From: Planctomycetaceae bacterium
Lineage (GTDB): Bacteria; Planctomycetota; Planctomycetia; Pirellulales; Pirellulaceae
Length of the DNA stretch: 13,955 nt
Assembly (NCBI GenBank): GCA_005773145.1
Contig: SXHS01000009.1
Span: forward strand, 1-13,955
Direction: 5' to 3'
A program made the translations under genes and the position numbers. Each line of letters begins with the position of its first letter. The stretch's first letter is position 1. Of this stretch, positions 1 to 6,774 are shown in pieces. The notes beneath the pieces were generated by a model, which was not told where the DNA came from, did no database searches, and saw only the letters and a list, made by a program, of their open reading frames with translations.

Positions 1-1
1 G

Positions 2-73
2 GTGGCGCTCGACCACATCACCATTCAAGTGGCCACACTCGCTCGTCCCGATGCAGCGAGCATCGCGCCCTAA
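2..73 (+). CDS. C-terminal end of an unidentified gene (partial)
   Basis: The first 73 bases read openly in frame 2 and end at TAA (71-73), giving 23 residues with a coding-like pattern (VALDHITIQVATL then ARPDAASIAP). The 5' part lies outside the window, so no function can be assigned. The alternating hydrophobic stretch DHITIQVA looks like a beta strand near a protein end. A short open frame at a window edge can arise by chance, so this is tentative. It would converge on the small membrane-protein gene whose stop is at 200. Confidence 0.35.
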   Translation: MALDHITIQVATLARPDAASIAP

Positions 74-123
74 CGGCTCAACATCAAAGGGACTTCTTGG
101 TAGGCTATGAGGCCGCGCACCAT

Positions 124-151
124 TAAGCCGTTTTGGGAGTTGTTCGGCTTA
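124..151. repeat. 7-bp inverted repeat between convergent gene ends
   Basis: TAAGCCG (124-130) and CGGCTTA (145-151) are perfect reverse complements around a 14-base loop. The hairpin sits between the stop at 73 on the + strand and the stop at 200 on the - strand, where a bidirectional transcription end would be expected. Neither side has a clean T-run, so calling it a terminator is inference. Confidence 0.4.
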
Positions 152-199
152 CGAATCCGGGCAAACCGATGAACTGGATAAGCCACGCAAGGGAATTTA

Positions 200-484
200 T
201 CAGGACGGTCCTTTGGGCCCGATGGCTGTCGCCGCGACCCAAATCAAGAACACTACGATCGCACCGAAACCTGTCGGTAAAGTGACCAGTGAAAGCCATC
301 CCATGGTCCCCATGGAATAGAGTAGGCCTCCGAGGTCGACGCCGTAGCAGTTGCAAGGATGCACTGAGCCTTCATCCAGATCGCAATCAAGTGCTATCGC
401 AATGCTGCTGGCGAGAAGGGCCGACAGAAGTGGGCCAACGGTATAAAGGACAATGACAACGAAGATTGCGAAATTTCGCCGCAT
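200..484 (-). CDS. Small two-helix membrane protein, function unknown
   Basis: A 94-residue protein read from an ATG at 484 to TGA at 200-202. It opens with MRRN and a hydrophobic helix (about residues 4-30, FAIFVVIVLY onward). A short exposed loop with cysteines and acidic residues follows (CDLDEGSVHPCNCYGVD, about 32-48), then a glycine-rich hydrophobic half (GGLLYSMGTMGWL and a last helix at about 62-88) ending in GPKGPS. The order charged N-end, helix, DEGxxHPC loop, GVDLGGLLYSMGxMGWL, helix resembles a family of short uncharacterised inner-membrane proteins I have seen in other bacteria. The frame stays open upstream to 742, but those 86 extra residues have no hydrophobic or domain pattern, so the start at 484 is preferred; an ATG at 511 is also possible. 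No clear Shine-Dalgarno sequence precedes either. No partner gene suggests a role. Confidence 0.55.
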   Translation of the reverse strand: MRRNFAIFVVIVLYTVGPLLSALLASSIAIALDCDLDEGSVHPCNCYGVDLGGLLYSMGTMGWLSLVTLPTGFGAIVVFLIWVAATAIGPKGPS

Positions 485-804
485 GCCCAGGATGTGACTT
501 GACGGGGCCATGAAAAGATCGTCGATCGGAGAGTTTGGGAAATCGGTAATAGACTTTCGAACATTCGCGCGTTTCGGCCTCGGACACACCATATGTACCG
601 GCCACCGGGGCTTGCTGGTCATAATAAGCGCATCTTCGGCCCCATCAAAGACCCCCGTCCCCTTTTGTTCCGCGGAATTCACCTCTGCCAGACATTTCGC
701 CACAATTGTCTGACGGGAGGATTCTACCTTCCTAGTGCTCACGACCTGGCGCGGGAGACCGGACTCCTAGGCTGCGTCAAGGGTGGTCCGACCGATCGCA
801 GCAC
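485..804. other. Intergenic stretch without a recognisable gene
   Basis: About 320 bases between the small membrane-protein gene and an inverted repeat. Short open frames occur on both strands, but their translations show no domain, signal peptide or membrane pattern that I recognise. The stretch probably contains the promoter of the - strand membrane-protein gene, although I could not pick out convincing -35 and -10 boxes. Confidence 0.5.
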
Positions 805-836
805 CAATCCCAAGCATCTCGAGGGGCTCGGGATTG
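805..836. repeat. Imperfect 11-position hairpin next to the PIN remnant
   Basis: CAATCCC (805-811) pairs with GGGATTG (830-836), and AGC (813-815) pairs with GCT (826-828) across a single A/C mismatch, leaving a 10-base loop. The stem lies about 25 bases before the PIN-domain remnant. No T-run follows on either side, so it is not a standard intrinsic terminator. It could be an operator, an RNA element in the leader of the former PIN gene, or the trace of a small element. Confidence 0.45.
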
Positions 837-860
837 ATTAGGGACGAAGTCTTTTGGCAG

Positions 861-959
861 CTAACACTCGACACGGGGCCGCTGGTCGCCATCAACTGCG
901 AGCGTGACGCTCATCATGCTACGCGCACGGAGTTGCTCAAGCGAGTGGTTCCGCCCCTG
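861..959 (+). pseudogene. N-terminal remnant of a PIN-domain (VapC-like) protein
   Basis: Thirty-three codons read LTLDTGPLVAINCERDAHHA, then TRTELLKRVVPPL. This matches the first strand and helix of PIN-domain nucleases: a leading hydrophobic strand, the metal-binding Asp in LDTGPLVA (D at 870-872), a D-x-HH turn, then a helix ending in LLKR and a PPL leading to the next strand. Intact relatives continue with conserved acidic residues and are about 130-140 residues long. Here the homology stops at PPL and the frame enters a planctomycete-type repeat. No proper start codon sits just before the strand either; the frame runs upstream to a GTG at 783 through unrelated residues. I read it as a decayed gene, not an active toxin. 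No antitoxin gene is visible beside it. Confidence 0.5.
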
Positions 960-1075
960 CGCGGCAGGTATTCTGCCTTCAGCGGCTCTGCGTTGGCCTC
1001 CTCTCTGCGTCCGCCTCGCGCCTACAAGCACGAAGCGCCAGCGAGTGAGTATTGGCAATCGGCCAGCGACTGGGT
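957..1075. repeat. Planctomycete-type AAGILP/TSTKRQRV intergenic repeat
   Basis: In the frame starting at 904 the + strand reads AAGILPSA, then LAPTSTKRQRVSIG. These peptide signatures recur in many spurious small ORFs of planctomycete genomes, as I remember them. At DNA level the element begins with a small hairpin, GGCAG (963-967) with CTGCC (973-977), and contains the ACAAGCACGAAGCGCCAGCG block near 1024-1043. Its first 17 bases (CGGCAGGTATTCTGCCT, 961-977 region) match a second copy at 10858-10874 with three C/T differences. The right boundary is uncertain. It abuts the point where the PIN remnant loses homology, so insertion or recombination at this repeat probably broke that gene. Confidence 0.55.
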
Positions 1076-1127
1076 GGGCCTGCCATCCGACCGTCCTCTC
1101 GATGACGGCCTGTTGCCGGTCCATCGC

Positions 1128-1158
1128 GATGCGATAACTGGTCGCATCTTCTTTTTTT
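1128..1158 (+). terminator. Intrinsic (Rho-independent) terminator, + strand
   Basis: GATGCGA (1128-1134) and TCGCATC (1142-1148) form a perfect 7-bp stem around a 7-base loop, immediately followed by TTCTTTTTTT (1149-1158). This is the classic hairpin plus U-tract for + strand transcription. The only + strand candidate upstream is the broken PIN gene, so the terminator may be a survivor of that gene or belong to the inserted repeat. It would also shield the cytochrome/WD40 gene from upstream transcription. Confidence 0.65.
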
Positions 1159-1442
1159 CAAAGGACTTACGGTTCCTCGCCGTGGCTTCGCCCGCCAAGG
1201 TTTCAGCCAAATAGACCGAGGCCCACATCCCGCACAGCGCCAAGATGGGTCTGGGCCCGGCGGGGACCGATCGGGCTCGAGGGGCATCGACGGCAAGAAG
1301 TGACGCGCACGGCGGTGAGTTCTGAGTTAACATGAAGGGATACGTCGCGCCATCTGCCCGACACCGCCGATCGGATCACAACCGATAACCGGCGGCCCGC
1401 CGCACGAACATTGCAGCCGTTTTGATTTGACTGGAGCATCCT
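1159..1442. other. Upstream region of the cytochrome/WD40 gene, no gene seen
   Basis: About 280 bases between the terminator and the start codon at 1443. Short overlapping open frames on both strands lack recognisable domains. The stretch must hold the promoter of the large gene, but I find no convincing -35/-10 pair. Its end carries a ribosome binding site, GGAG at 1433-1436, six bases before the ATG. Confidence 0.45.
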
Positions 1443-4400
1443 ATGCAGTCTCGCCAACCATTCAACGACAACGCAAATAGACGCCTGATTGGACTCCGCC
1501 CCAGCTTGTGGTGCTTGGTCGGCTGGGTCGGATTCGCCACATTCAGTCTCACCGCCGGTGCGATTGAGATCGCTCCCCTGGATCGCAAAGAGCCCGTCAG
1601 CTTTCAACGAGAGATTTTGCCGATCCTGCGTGCCAGCTGCTTGGCTTGCCATAATGCGTCGGACTCCGAGGGAGAACTGGTCCTGGAGTCCCCCGCGACC
1701 ATATCCAAGGGGGGGAGTTCCGGCCCGGTGATCGTCCCCGGCAAATCGGGCGAAAGCTCCCTGTTGCGCTTGGCTGCTCATCAAGAGGAGCCCATCATGC
1801 CCCCAGCGGACAACACCCGCGGCGCGGCCCCTCTCACCCCCGAGCACCTAGCCCTACTGCAACGTTGGATCGACGAAGGCGCGAAGGGGGATAGTGAGGA
1901 GAAGACCACCGATCCGTTGGTCTGGTTACCACTCCCAGCCGACTTCCAACCGATCCTGGCGACGAGCGTCTCGACGGATGGGCGATTCGCGGCCTGTGCT
2001 CGAGGCAATCAATTGTTTGTTTATAGCTTGCCGGCCGGACGTCTCATCCAACAATTAGTGGATCCAACTCTGGTGCAACGACTTCCCGAGCTTAAAGCAG
2101 CCGCCGACGTCGATTTGATCAATGCGGTTAGCTTTAGTCCGGATGGACGTTGGTTGGCTTCGGGCGGATTTCGCACGGCACGGCTTTGGTATCGAGCCCC
2201 CAGTACTCAAACGCATTCGCGAGAACTAGCGGATGCAGCACAGCTGCTCGCCACCTCTCCGGACGGCCAATGGACCGCGCTGGCGCTCCCCAACGGACAA
2301 TTGGAATTGACCAAGACGGGCCAGGCCTCGGAACCTCGTCGCTGGCAGGCGCATGAGGCGGCGATCGTATCGGTGCAATTCTCGGCCGACAGTAAGCTCC
2401 TGTTTTCCGCCGGAGACGATCAGACGATTCTCGTTTGGAATGCCGAGACGGGTGCGGCTGCGGGAACCGTTCCGGTGACGAAACCATTTCAATCTTTCGT
2501 CGTGTTGGATAACGGGGCCCAGGTAGCCACGGCGGGTACCGATCATGTGGTTCGCATCTGGGCCCGCACGGATCCAGCCGCCGCTGCTCCGGCGGCTACT
2601 CCGACCGACGGTACCACAGCTGCGGCCGCTCCTCCGGCACCGCCGCAGCCTGTGCGGGAGCTTGCGGGCCATTCTCGCCAAGTCACGGCGTTGGCAGCAA
2701 TCGCCACGCAACCTCATCAGTTGGTATCGGCCGGACTGGATGGCACGTGGGTCCTTTGGGACACGAAGGAAGGCAAGCGATTGCAACAGGGCATTCATGG
2801 CGATGCCATTCGTGCGGTAGCGACTAGCGCGGACGGCCACGTACTCGTCTCCCTGGGAGATGATCAGGCCGCTCGTCTCCATAATGTGCAATCCGGGCAG
2901 CTACTCGCTTCGATCAGCGGCGATACGCAGCAGCGGCAGGTCATGGACCCATTGCAAAATTCGTTGACCGTAACCCAGGCCAATCGTGACTTGGCTAAGG
3001 CCGGTGCGGACGAGGCACAAAAGCGAGTCGTTGCCGAACGAGCCACCAAGGAAACGGCCACTCGCAGCAAAGCGGAGGCCGACACTGCAGTCACCGCGCA
3101 GACGGCGCTCGTTACCGCGCGGACCGAGGAAAAAGACGCTGCTGCCAAGCAGGCCGTTGAATCCGCCGCTCTGCTGAAATTTGTGGACGAACAAGTGACA
3201 TCGCTTCAAGCAAAGCTCAAAGCGTCGTCTGAGCAACAAGCTGCCATCATCGCACAGCTAGAGCCCACGAAACAACAACTGGCCAATCTGAATGAGGCCC
3301 AACGGAAGGTTTTTGCCGACTTCGAGAAAACCATCCGTGAAGCCTGGGACGCCCAAGCAAAGGATGACCAGAGCCGATTGACCGCGCTCACCGAGCGTCA
3401 GCAGTCATCGCAGGCCGCCGTCGCTGCCGCCAATAAACGCGTCGAGGAGCTGACTGCGGGACCGTTGCAAGCCGCCATCACGGCTAAGACCGACTTGGAG
3501 GCCAAGGCGAAAACCGCAGCTGAGTCCGTCAATCGGAGCACCGAGGGGATCGAGCGAGCGGAAAAATTGGCCAAGTTGGCCGACGAGGAACTGGCCGCCA
3601 TTTCCAGTGAACTACAGAAGCTGGAACAGCGCTTGGCTGCGGTCCGCCGGTCCGAAGCTTCACAACGGGTGACCTTTGCGTGCGCTGCGCTGTCCGCGGA
3701 TGGCTCGCAATTGGCACTCGGCGATACCACACGACACGTCCGCATCTACGATGTTCCGAGTGGGCGACCTGGCGATGTGTTGGAGGGGCATGTGGCCGCC
3801 ATCGCGGGCCTGCAATTCATCAACGGGCAACAATTGTTGTCCCTGGGCCGCGATCAGCGTCTCAATACGTACGCCCTACAGTCTGGGTGGGTCCTGCAAC
3901 GGACGATTGGCGATGCGGATGATCCACGTCCGCTAGTGGATCGGGTGTTGGCCATCGGCTTCAGCCCGGATGGAAAGCTGCTGGGGACCGGTAGTGGCGA
4001 GCCCTCACGCAGTGGCCAGATCGCCGTGTGGAATGTCGCGGATGGCCAGAATGTGGCCCGCATCAACGAAGCGCATAGTGATACGATTTTTGGCTTGGAG
4101 TTCTCACCATCCGGTCGCTACATTGCGACGGGAGCGGCGGACCGATTCTTGCGAGTGTTTCAACTCGAGGGAAATGAGTTGAAGCCCGTGAAGTCCTTTG
4201 AGGGACATACCAATCACGTGCTCGACGTGAGCTGGCGCGCCAATGAACGTCAGTTGGCAACCTGCGGCGCCGACAACGCCATCAAGGTCTGGAATTTTGT
4301 TACGGGGGAGCAAGAGCGAAGTGTGGCCGAATACAAGAAGGAGGTCACCTCGATTGCCTATGTTGGCATCGGAAGTACGCTGTTGACGAGTTCTGGTGAC

Positions 4401-4604
4401 CAGAACATCCGCCTGTATAATGCCGACGATCTCAAATCCATCCGCGATTTCACGGGGGCGGAGAGCTTTGTCTTCAGCTCGGCGGTCAGCGGCGATGGGA
4501 GCCTGGTTGTCGCGGGCGGATTGGACAGCGTGCTACGAATATGGAATGGGGCCGATGGAAAATCCATCCTGGCCATCGCGGCCGAGAAGGCGAAGGGGCC
4601 GTAA
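1443..4604 (+). CDS. Secreted cytochrome c domain protein with two WD40 propellers and coiled coil
   Basis: A 1053-residue protein with GGAG six bases before the ATG. Residues 1-40 form a signal peptide: RR at 13-14, a hydrophobic core at about 20-38, and a TAGA cleavage region. Residues 53-148 are a planctomycete-type cytochrome c domain (PSCyt1-like), with haem motif C66-L-A-C69-H70 and a PIMPP segment (M119) as likely second haem ligand. About 165-495 contains seven WD40-like blades (for example SPDGRWLASGG, DDQTILVWN, GLDGTWVLWD), with an Ala/Pro-rich insert at 378-403. Residues 498-737 are a long, charged, Ala/Glu/Lys/Gln-rich coiled coil. About 739-1045 contains seven more blades, ending at DSVLRIWNGADG. 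By my count this gives two seven-bladed propellers joined by a coiled-coil hairpin. It probably acts in the periplasm or at the cell surface as an electron-transfer or binding scaffold. No enzyme domain is visible. Such PSCyt proteins are often beside DUF1501/DUF1549/DUF1553 genes in planctomycetes; here they are absent. Confidence 0.9.
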   Translation: MQSRQPFNDNANRRLIGLRPSLWCLVGWVGFATFSLTAGAIEIAPLDRKEPVSFQREILPILRASCLACHNASDSEGELVLESPATISKGGSSGPVIVPGKSGESSLLRLAAHQEEPIMPPADNTRGAAPLTPEHLALLQRWIDEGAKGDSEEKTTDPLVWLPLPADFQPILATSVSTDGRFAACARGNQLFVYSLPAGRLIQQLVDPTLVQRLPELKAAADVDLINAVSFSPDGRWLASGGFRTARLWYRAPSTQTHSRELADAAQLLATSPDGQWTALALPNGQLELTKTGQASEPRRWQAHEAAIVSVQFSADSKLLFSAGDDQTILVWNAETGAAAGTVPVTKPFQSFVVLDNGAQVATAGTDHVVRIWARTDPAAAAPAATPTDGTTAAAAPPAPPQPVRELAGHSRQVTALAAIATQPHQLVSAGLDGTWVLWDTKEGKRLQQGIHGDAIRAVATSADGHVLVSLGDDQAARLHNVQSGQLLASISGDTQQRQVMDPLQNSLTVTQANRDLAKAGADEAQKRVVAERATKETATRSKAEADTAVTAQTALVTARTEEKDAAAKQAVESAALLKFVDEQVTSLQAKLKASSEQQAAIIAQLEPTKQQLANLNEAQRKVFADFEKTIREAWDAQAKDDQSRLTALTERQQSSQAAVAAANKRVEELTAGPLQAAITAKTDLEAKAKTAAESVNRSTEGIERAEKLAKLADEELAAISSELQKLEQRLAAVRRSEASQRVTFACAALSADGSQLALGDTTRHVRIYDVPSGRPGDVLEGHVAAIAGLQFINGQQLLSLGRDQRLNTYALQSGWVLQRTIGDADDPRPLVDRVLAIGFSPDGKLLGTGSGEPSRSGQIAVWNVADGQNVARINEAHSDTIFGLEFSPSGRYIATGAADRFLRVFQLEGNELKPVKSFEGHTNHVLDVSWRANERQLATCGADNAIKVWNFVTGEQERSVAEYKKEVTSIAYVGIGSTLLTSSGDQNIRLYNADDLKSIRDFTGAESFVFSSAVSGDGSLVVAGGLDSVLRIWNGADGKSILAIAAEKAKGP

Positions 4605-4665
4605 TGGTCCGGGCATGGCGGTCGAATCTTTGAATCGAGGTTGTGTCGAGCGAGGGTGACAGCGG

Positions 4666-6774
4666 ATGGCGTCTGACAATGGGCGGCTGATGCAAATCAC
4701 TGCCGAAGATTGGGCAGCTGCCGGCGTGTCGCCGGCACGGGGCATGGAGTTGGCCGTAGCCCTTACCAGCTCGAGTGACGCCACAGACGCACCGCAACGT
4801 TGGCACCAGTTGGCACAGCATGTGTTGTGTCGTAGCGATCCGTTCGCCGCGCATCAGTTGGTTCGCGACCACGTATTCGCCGATTGGGATTGGGGCCATG
4901 GCCCACCCCCCCTGTGGCAGCCCGCCACTTCATCCACATCTGATTCGAGTGCCGCTTCCAATTTGGAGGCGTGTCTGCGCGAATGGGAGCTGCCGTCGTT
5001 CGAGGCGCTCCACGCATGGTCGATTTGCGATCGCGAGGCGTTTTGGGAACGCACGATCCAGCGTCTGGGGATTCGATTTCACCGCCCCCCGAATCAAACG
5101 CTCGATCGGTCCAACGGTGTCACGGCCCCTGACTGGCTCCCCGGGGCGCAGATGAATATTGCCGCCTCGTGCTTTCAGGCACCGGACGATTGGGTGGCTG
5201 TGATTTCCGGTAAACCTGATGGCACGCGAACCTCAATACATTACGGCGAATTGCGTTCCATGGCCAATCGCGTGGCCGTAAGCCTCCAGCGTTGCGGCTT
5301 GGATCTTGGTGCCCCGGTCGCGGTTGTCATGCCGATGACGGTCGAATCCGTAGCGCTCTATTTGGGCATCGTGCTGGCTGGCGGTGTCGTCGTCTCGATA
5401 GCAGACAGTTTTGCGCCAGCCGAAATGGCCACTCGTTTGCGTATCGCCCAGGCGAGGTGCGTATTTTGCACGAGTAGCGTCCTGCGGCTCGGTAAACGTA
5501 TCCCCCTCTACGATCGTGTGGCAACTGCCACGGAGTTGCCCGTGATCGTGTTGGACCACGAAGATCCCGCGAAGGCCGCAGGCACTCAGGCAATCCAACT
5601 GCGATCGCAGGACCGGATCTGGGGGGAGTTTCTTGACGGAACACCGGACGAGCCCAGTTTTACCCCCGTGTATCAGTCATCGCAAGCGCCGATCAATGTC
5701 CTGTTTTCATCGGGAACCACAGGAGATCCCAAGGCCATCCCCTGGGATCAAACCGTCCCGATCAGGGCTGCGGCCGACGGGCACTATCACCAAGACATTC
5801 GGCCGCACGATGTGGTGACGTGGCCGACCAATTTGGGTTGGATGATGGGGCCATGGTTGATTTTTGCGACCTTAATCAATCGTGCCACCATCGGATTGTT
5901 TGAGGACGCGCCTGCCGGGCGACCGTTTGGCGAATTTGTTCAGAATGCGCGCGTGACCATCTTGGGCGTGATTCCGACTATAGTCCGCCAGTGGCGGCAG
6001 ACCGAATGTATGAAAGGACTCGATTGGTCGGCCTTGCGGCTGTTTAGTTCCACTGGAGAATGCTCCAGCCCGGAGGACATGTTCTACCTCATGCACCTGG
6101 CTGGCTACCGCCCCGTGATCGAGTATTGCGGTGGTACCGAAGTTGGCGGTGCCTATTTGTCCAGCACGGTGTTGCACCCCCACCAACCGAGCACATTCAC
6201 GGGACCCACGTTGGGGACTGAAGTGCTTCTGCTAGATGGTGACGGCCAGCCGACGCATAGCGGAGAAGTGTTTCTTGTGCCGCCAACCATTGGTTTTTCC
6301 ACGCGGTTGCTGCAGGGAGATCACGATCGCGTGTACTACCAAGACACTCCGGTCGGGCCAGCCGGGCAATTGTTACGACGCCATGGCGACCACCTGGAAC
6401 GCCTGCCAGGTGGGGCTTGGCGGGCCCTGGGGCGCGTCGACGACACCATGAATCTGGCCGGTATTAAAGTCGGGTCTGCGGAAATTGAACGCGTGTTGAA
6501 TCGCACGCCCGGTGTGAGCGAAACGGCGGCCATTGCCCTCCCCGCCCCAGACGGCGGTCCGAGTCGCCTGGTCGTCTTCACTGTACGGGCACCGTCCGGT
6601 ACAGCGATTCCCACCGAGGTGCCGAGCACACAGGATCTCTTGGCCGCGATGAATCAACAAATCAAGACGCAGCTCAATCCGTTGTTTCGCATCGACGAGG
6701 TTTGTGTCGTCGACTCGCTGCCACGCACCGCATCCAACAAGGTCTTGCGGCGCGAACTACGCCGCGTCAAATAA
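4666..6774 (+). CDS. Acyl-activating enzyme, AMP-forming (AAE17/AAE18-like acyl-CoA synthetase)
   Basis: A 702-residue member of the adenylate-forming superfamily, expected to join a carboxylic acid to CoA through an acyl-AMP. Residues 1-100 form a conserved N-terminal region (ITAEDWAAAGVS onward). About 105-165 is the acetyl-CoA-synthetase-type N-domain (SFEALHAWSICDREAFWERT). The core spans about 170-600, with the P-loop FSSGTTGDPKAIPW (347-360), TNLGWMMGPW (388-397), YCGGTEVGGAY (487-497) and hinge GRVDDTMNLAGIKVG (589-603). The C-domain ends in LPRTASNKVLRREL, with catalytic Lys at 692. Length and motif wording, notably VVSIADSF, WPTNLGWMMGPW and LNPLF, match plant AAE17/AAE18 as I remember them, including the N-terminal region, better than classical Acs or acetoacetyl-CoA synthetase. 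The substrate is unknown. GAGGGTGA at 4652-4659 serves the ATG. It follows the cytochrome/WD40 gene by 61 nt and could be co-transcribed. Its 3' end overlaps the opposing symporter gene by 18 bp. Confidence 0.85.
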   Translation: MASDNGRLMQITAEDWAAAGVSPARGMELAVALTSSSDATDAPQRWHQLAQHVLCRSDPFAAHQLVRDHVFADWDWGHGPPPLWQPATSSTSDSSAASNLEACLREWELPSFEALHAWSICDREAFWERTIQRLGIRFHRPPNQTLDRSNGVTAPDWLPGAQMNIAASCFQAPDDWVAVISGKPDGTRTSIHYGELRSMANRVAVSLQRCGLDLGAPVAVVMPMTVESVALYLGIVLAGGVVVSIADSFAPAEMATRLRIAQARCVFCTSSVLRLGKRIPLYDRVATATELPVIVLDHEDPAKAAGTQAIQLRSQDRIWGEFLDGTPDEPSFTPVYQSSQAPINVLFSSGTTGDPKAIPWDQTVPIRAAADGHYHQDIRPHDVVTWPTNLGWMMGPWLIFATLINRATIGLFEDAPAGRPFGEFVQNARVTILGVIPTIVRQWRQTECMKGLDWSALRLFSSTGECSSPEDMFYLMHLAGYRPVIEYCGGTEVGGAYLSSTVLHPHQPSTFTGPTLGTEVLLLDGDGQPTHSGEVFLVPPTIGFSTRLLQGDHDRVYYQDTPVGPAGQLLRRHGDHLERLPGGAWRALGRVDDTMNLAGIKVGSAEIERVLNRTPGVSETAAIALPAPDGGPSRLVVFTVRAPSGTAIPTEVPSTQDLLAAMNQQIKTQLNPLFRIDEVCVVDSLPRTASNKVLRRELRRVK

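Noticed and set aside
485..742. N-terminal extension of the small membrane protein back to 742
   Set aside because: The 86 added residues show no hydrophobic, domain or coding-like pattern; the recognisable protein begins at the ATG at 484.
904..1137. Small ORF reading AAGILPS and TSTKRQRV
   Set aside because: It is a translation of a dispersed intergenic repeat, not a protein-coding gene.
783..1214. A 143-residue + strand reading frame as an intact PIN-type toxin
   Set aside because: Only 33 residues resemble a PIN domain; the rest translates unrelated sequence and the repeat element, and the later catalytic acidic residues are missing.
2226..2891. 221-residue - strand ORF inside the cytochrome/WD40 gene
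   Set aside because: Arg-rich composition without domains, lying fully antisense to clear WD40 coding sequence.
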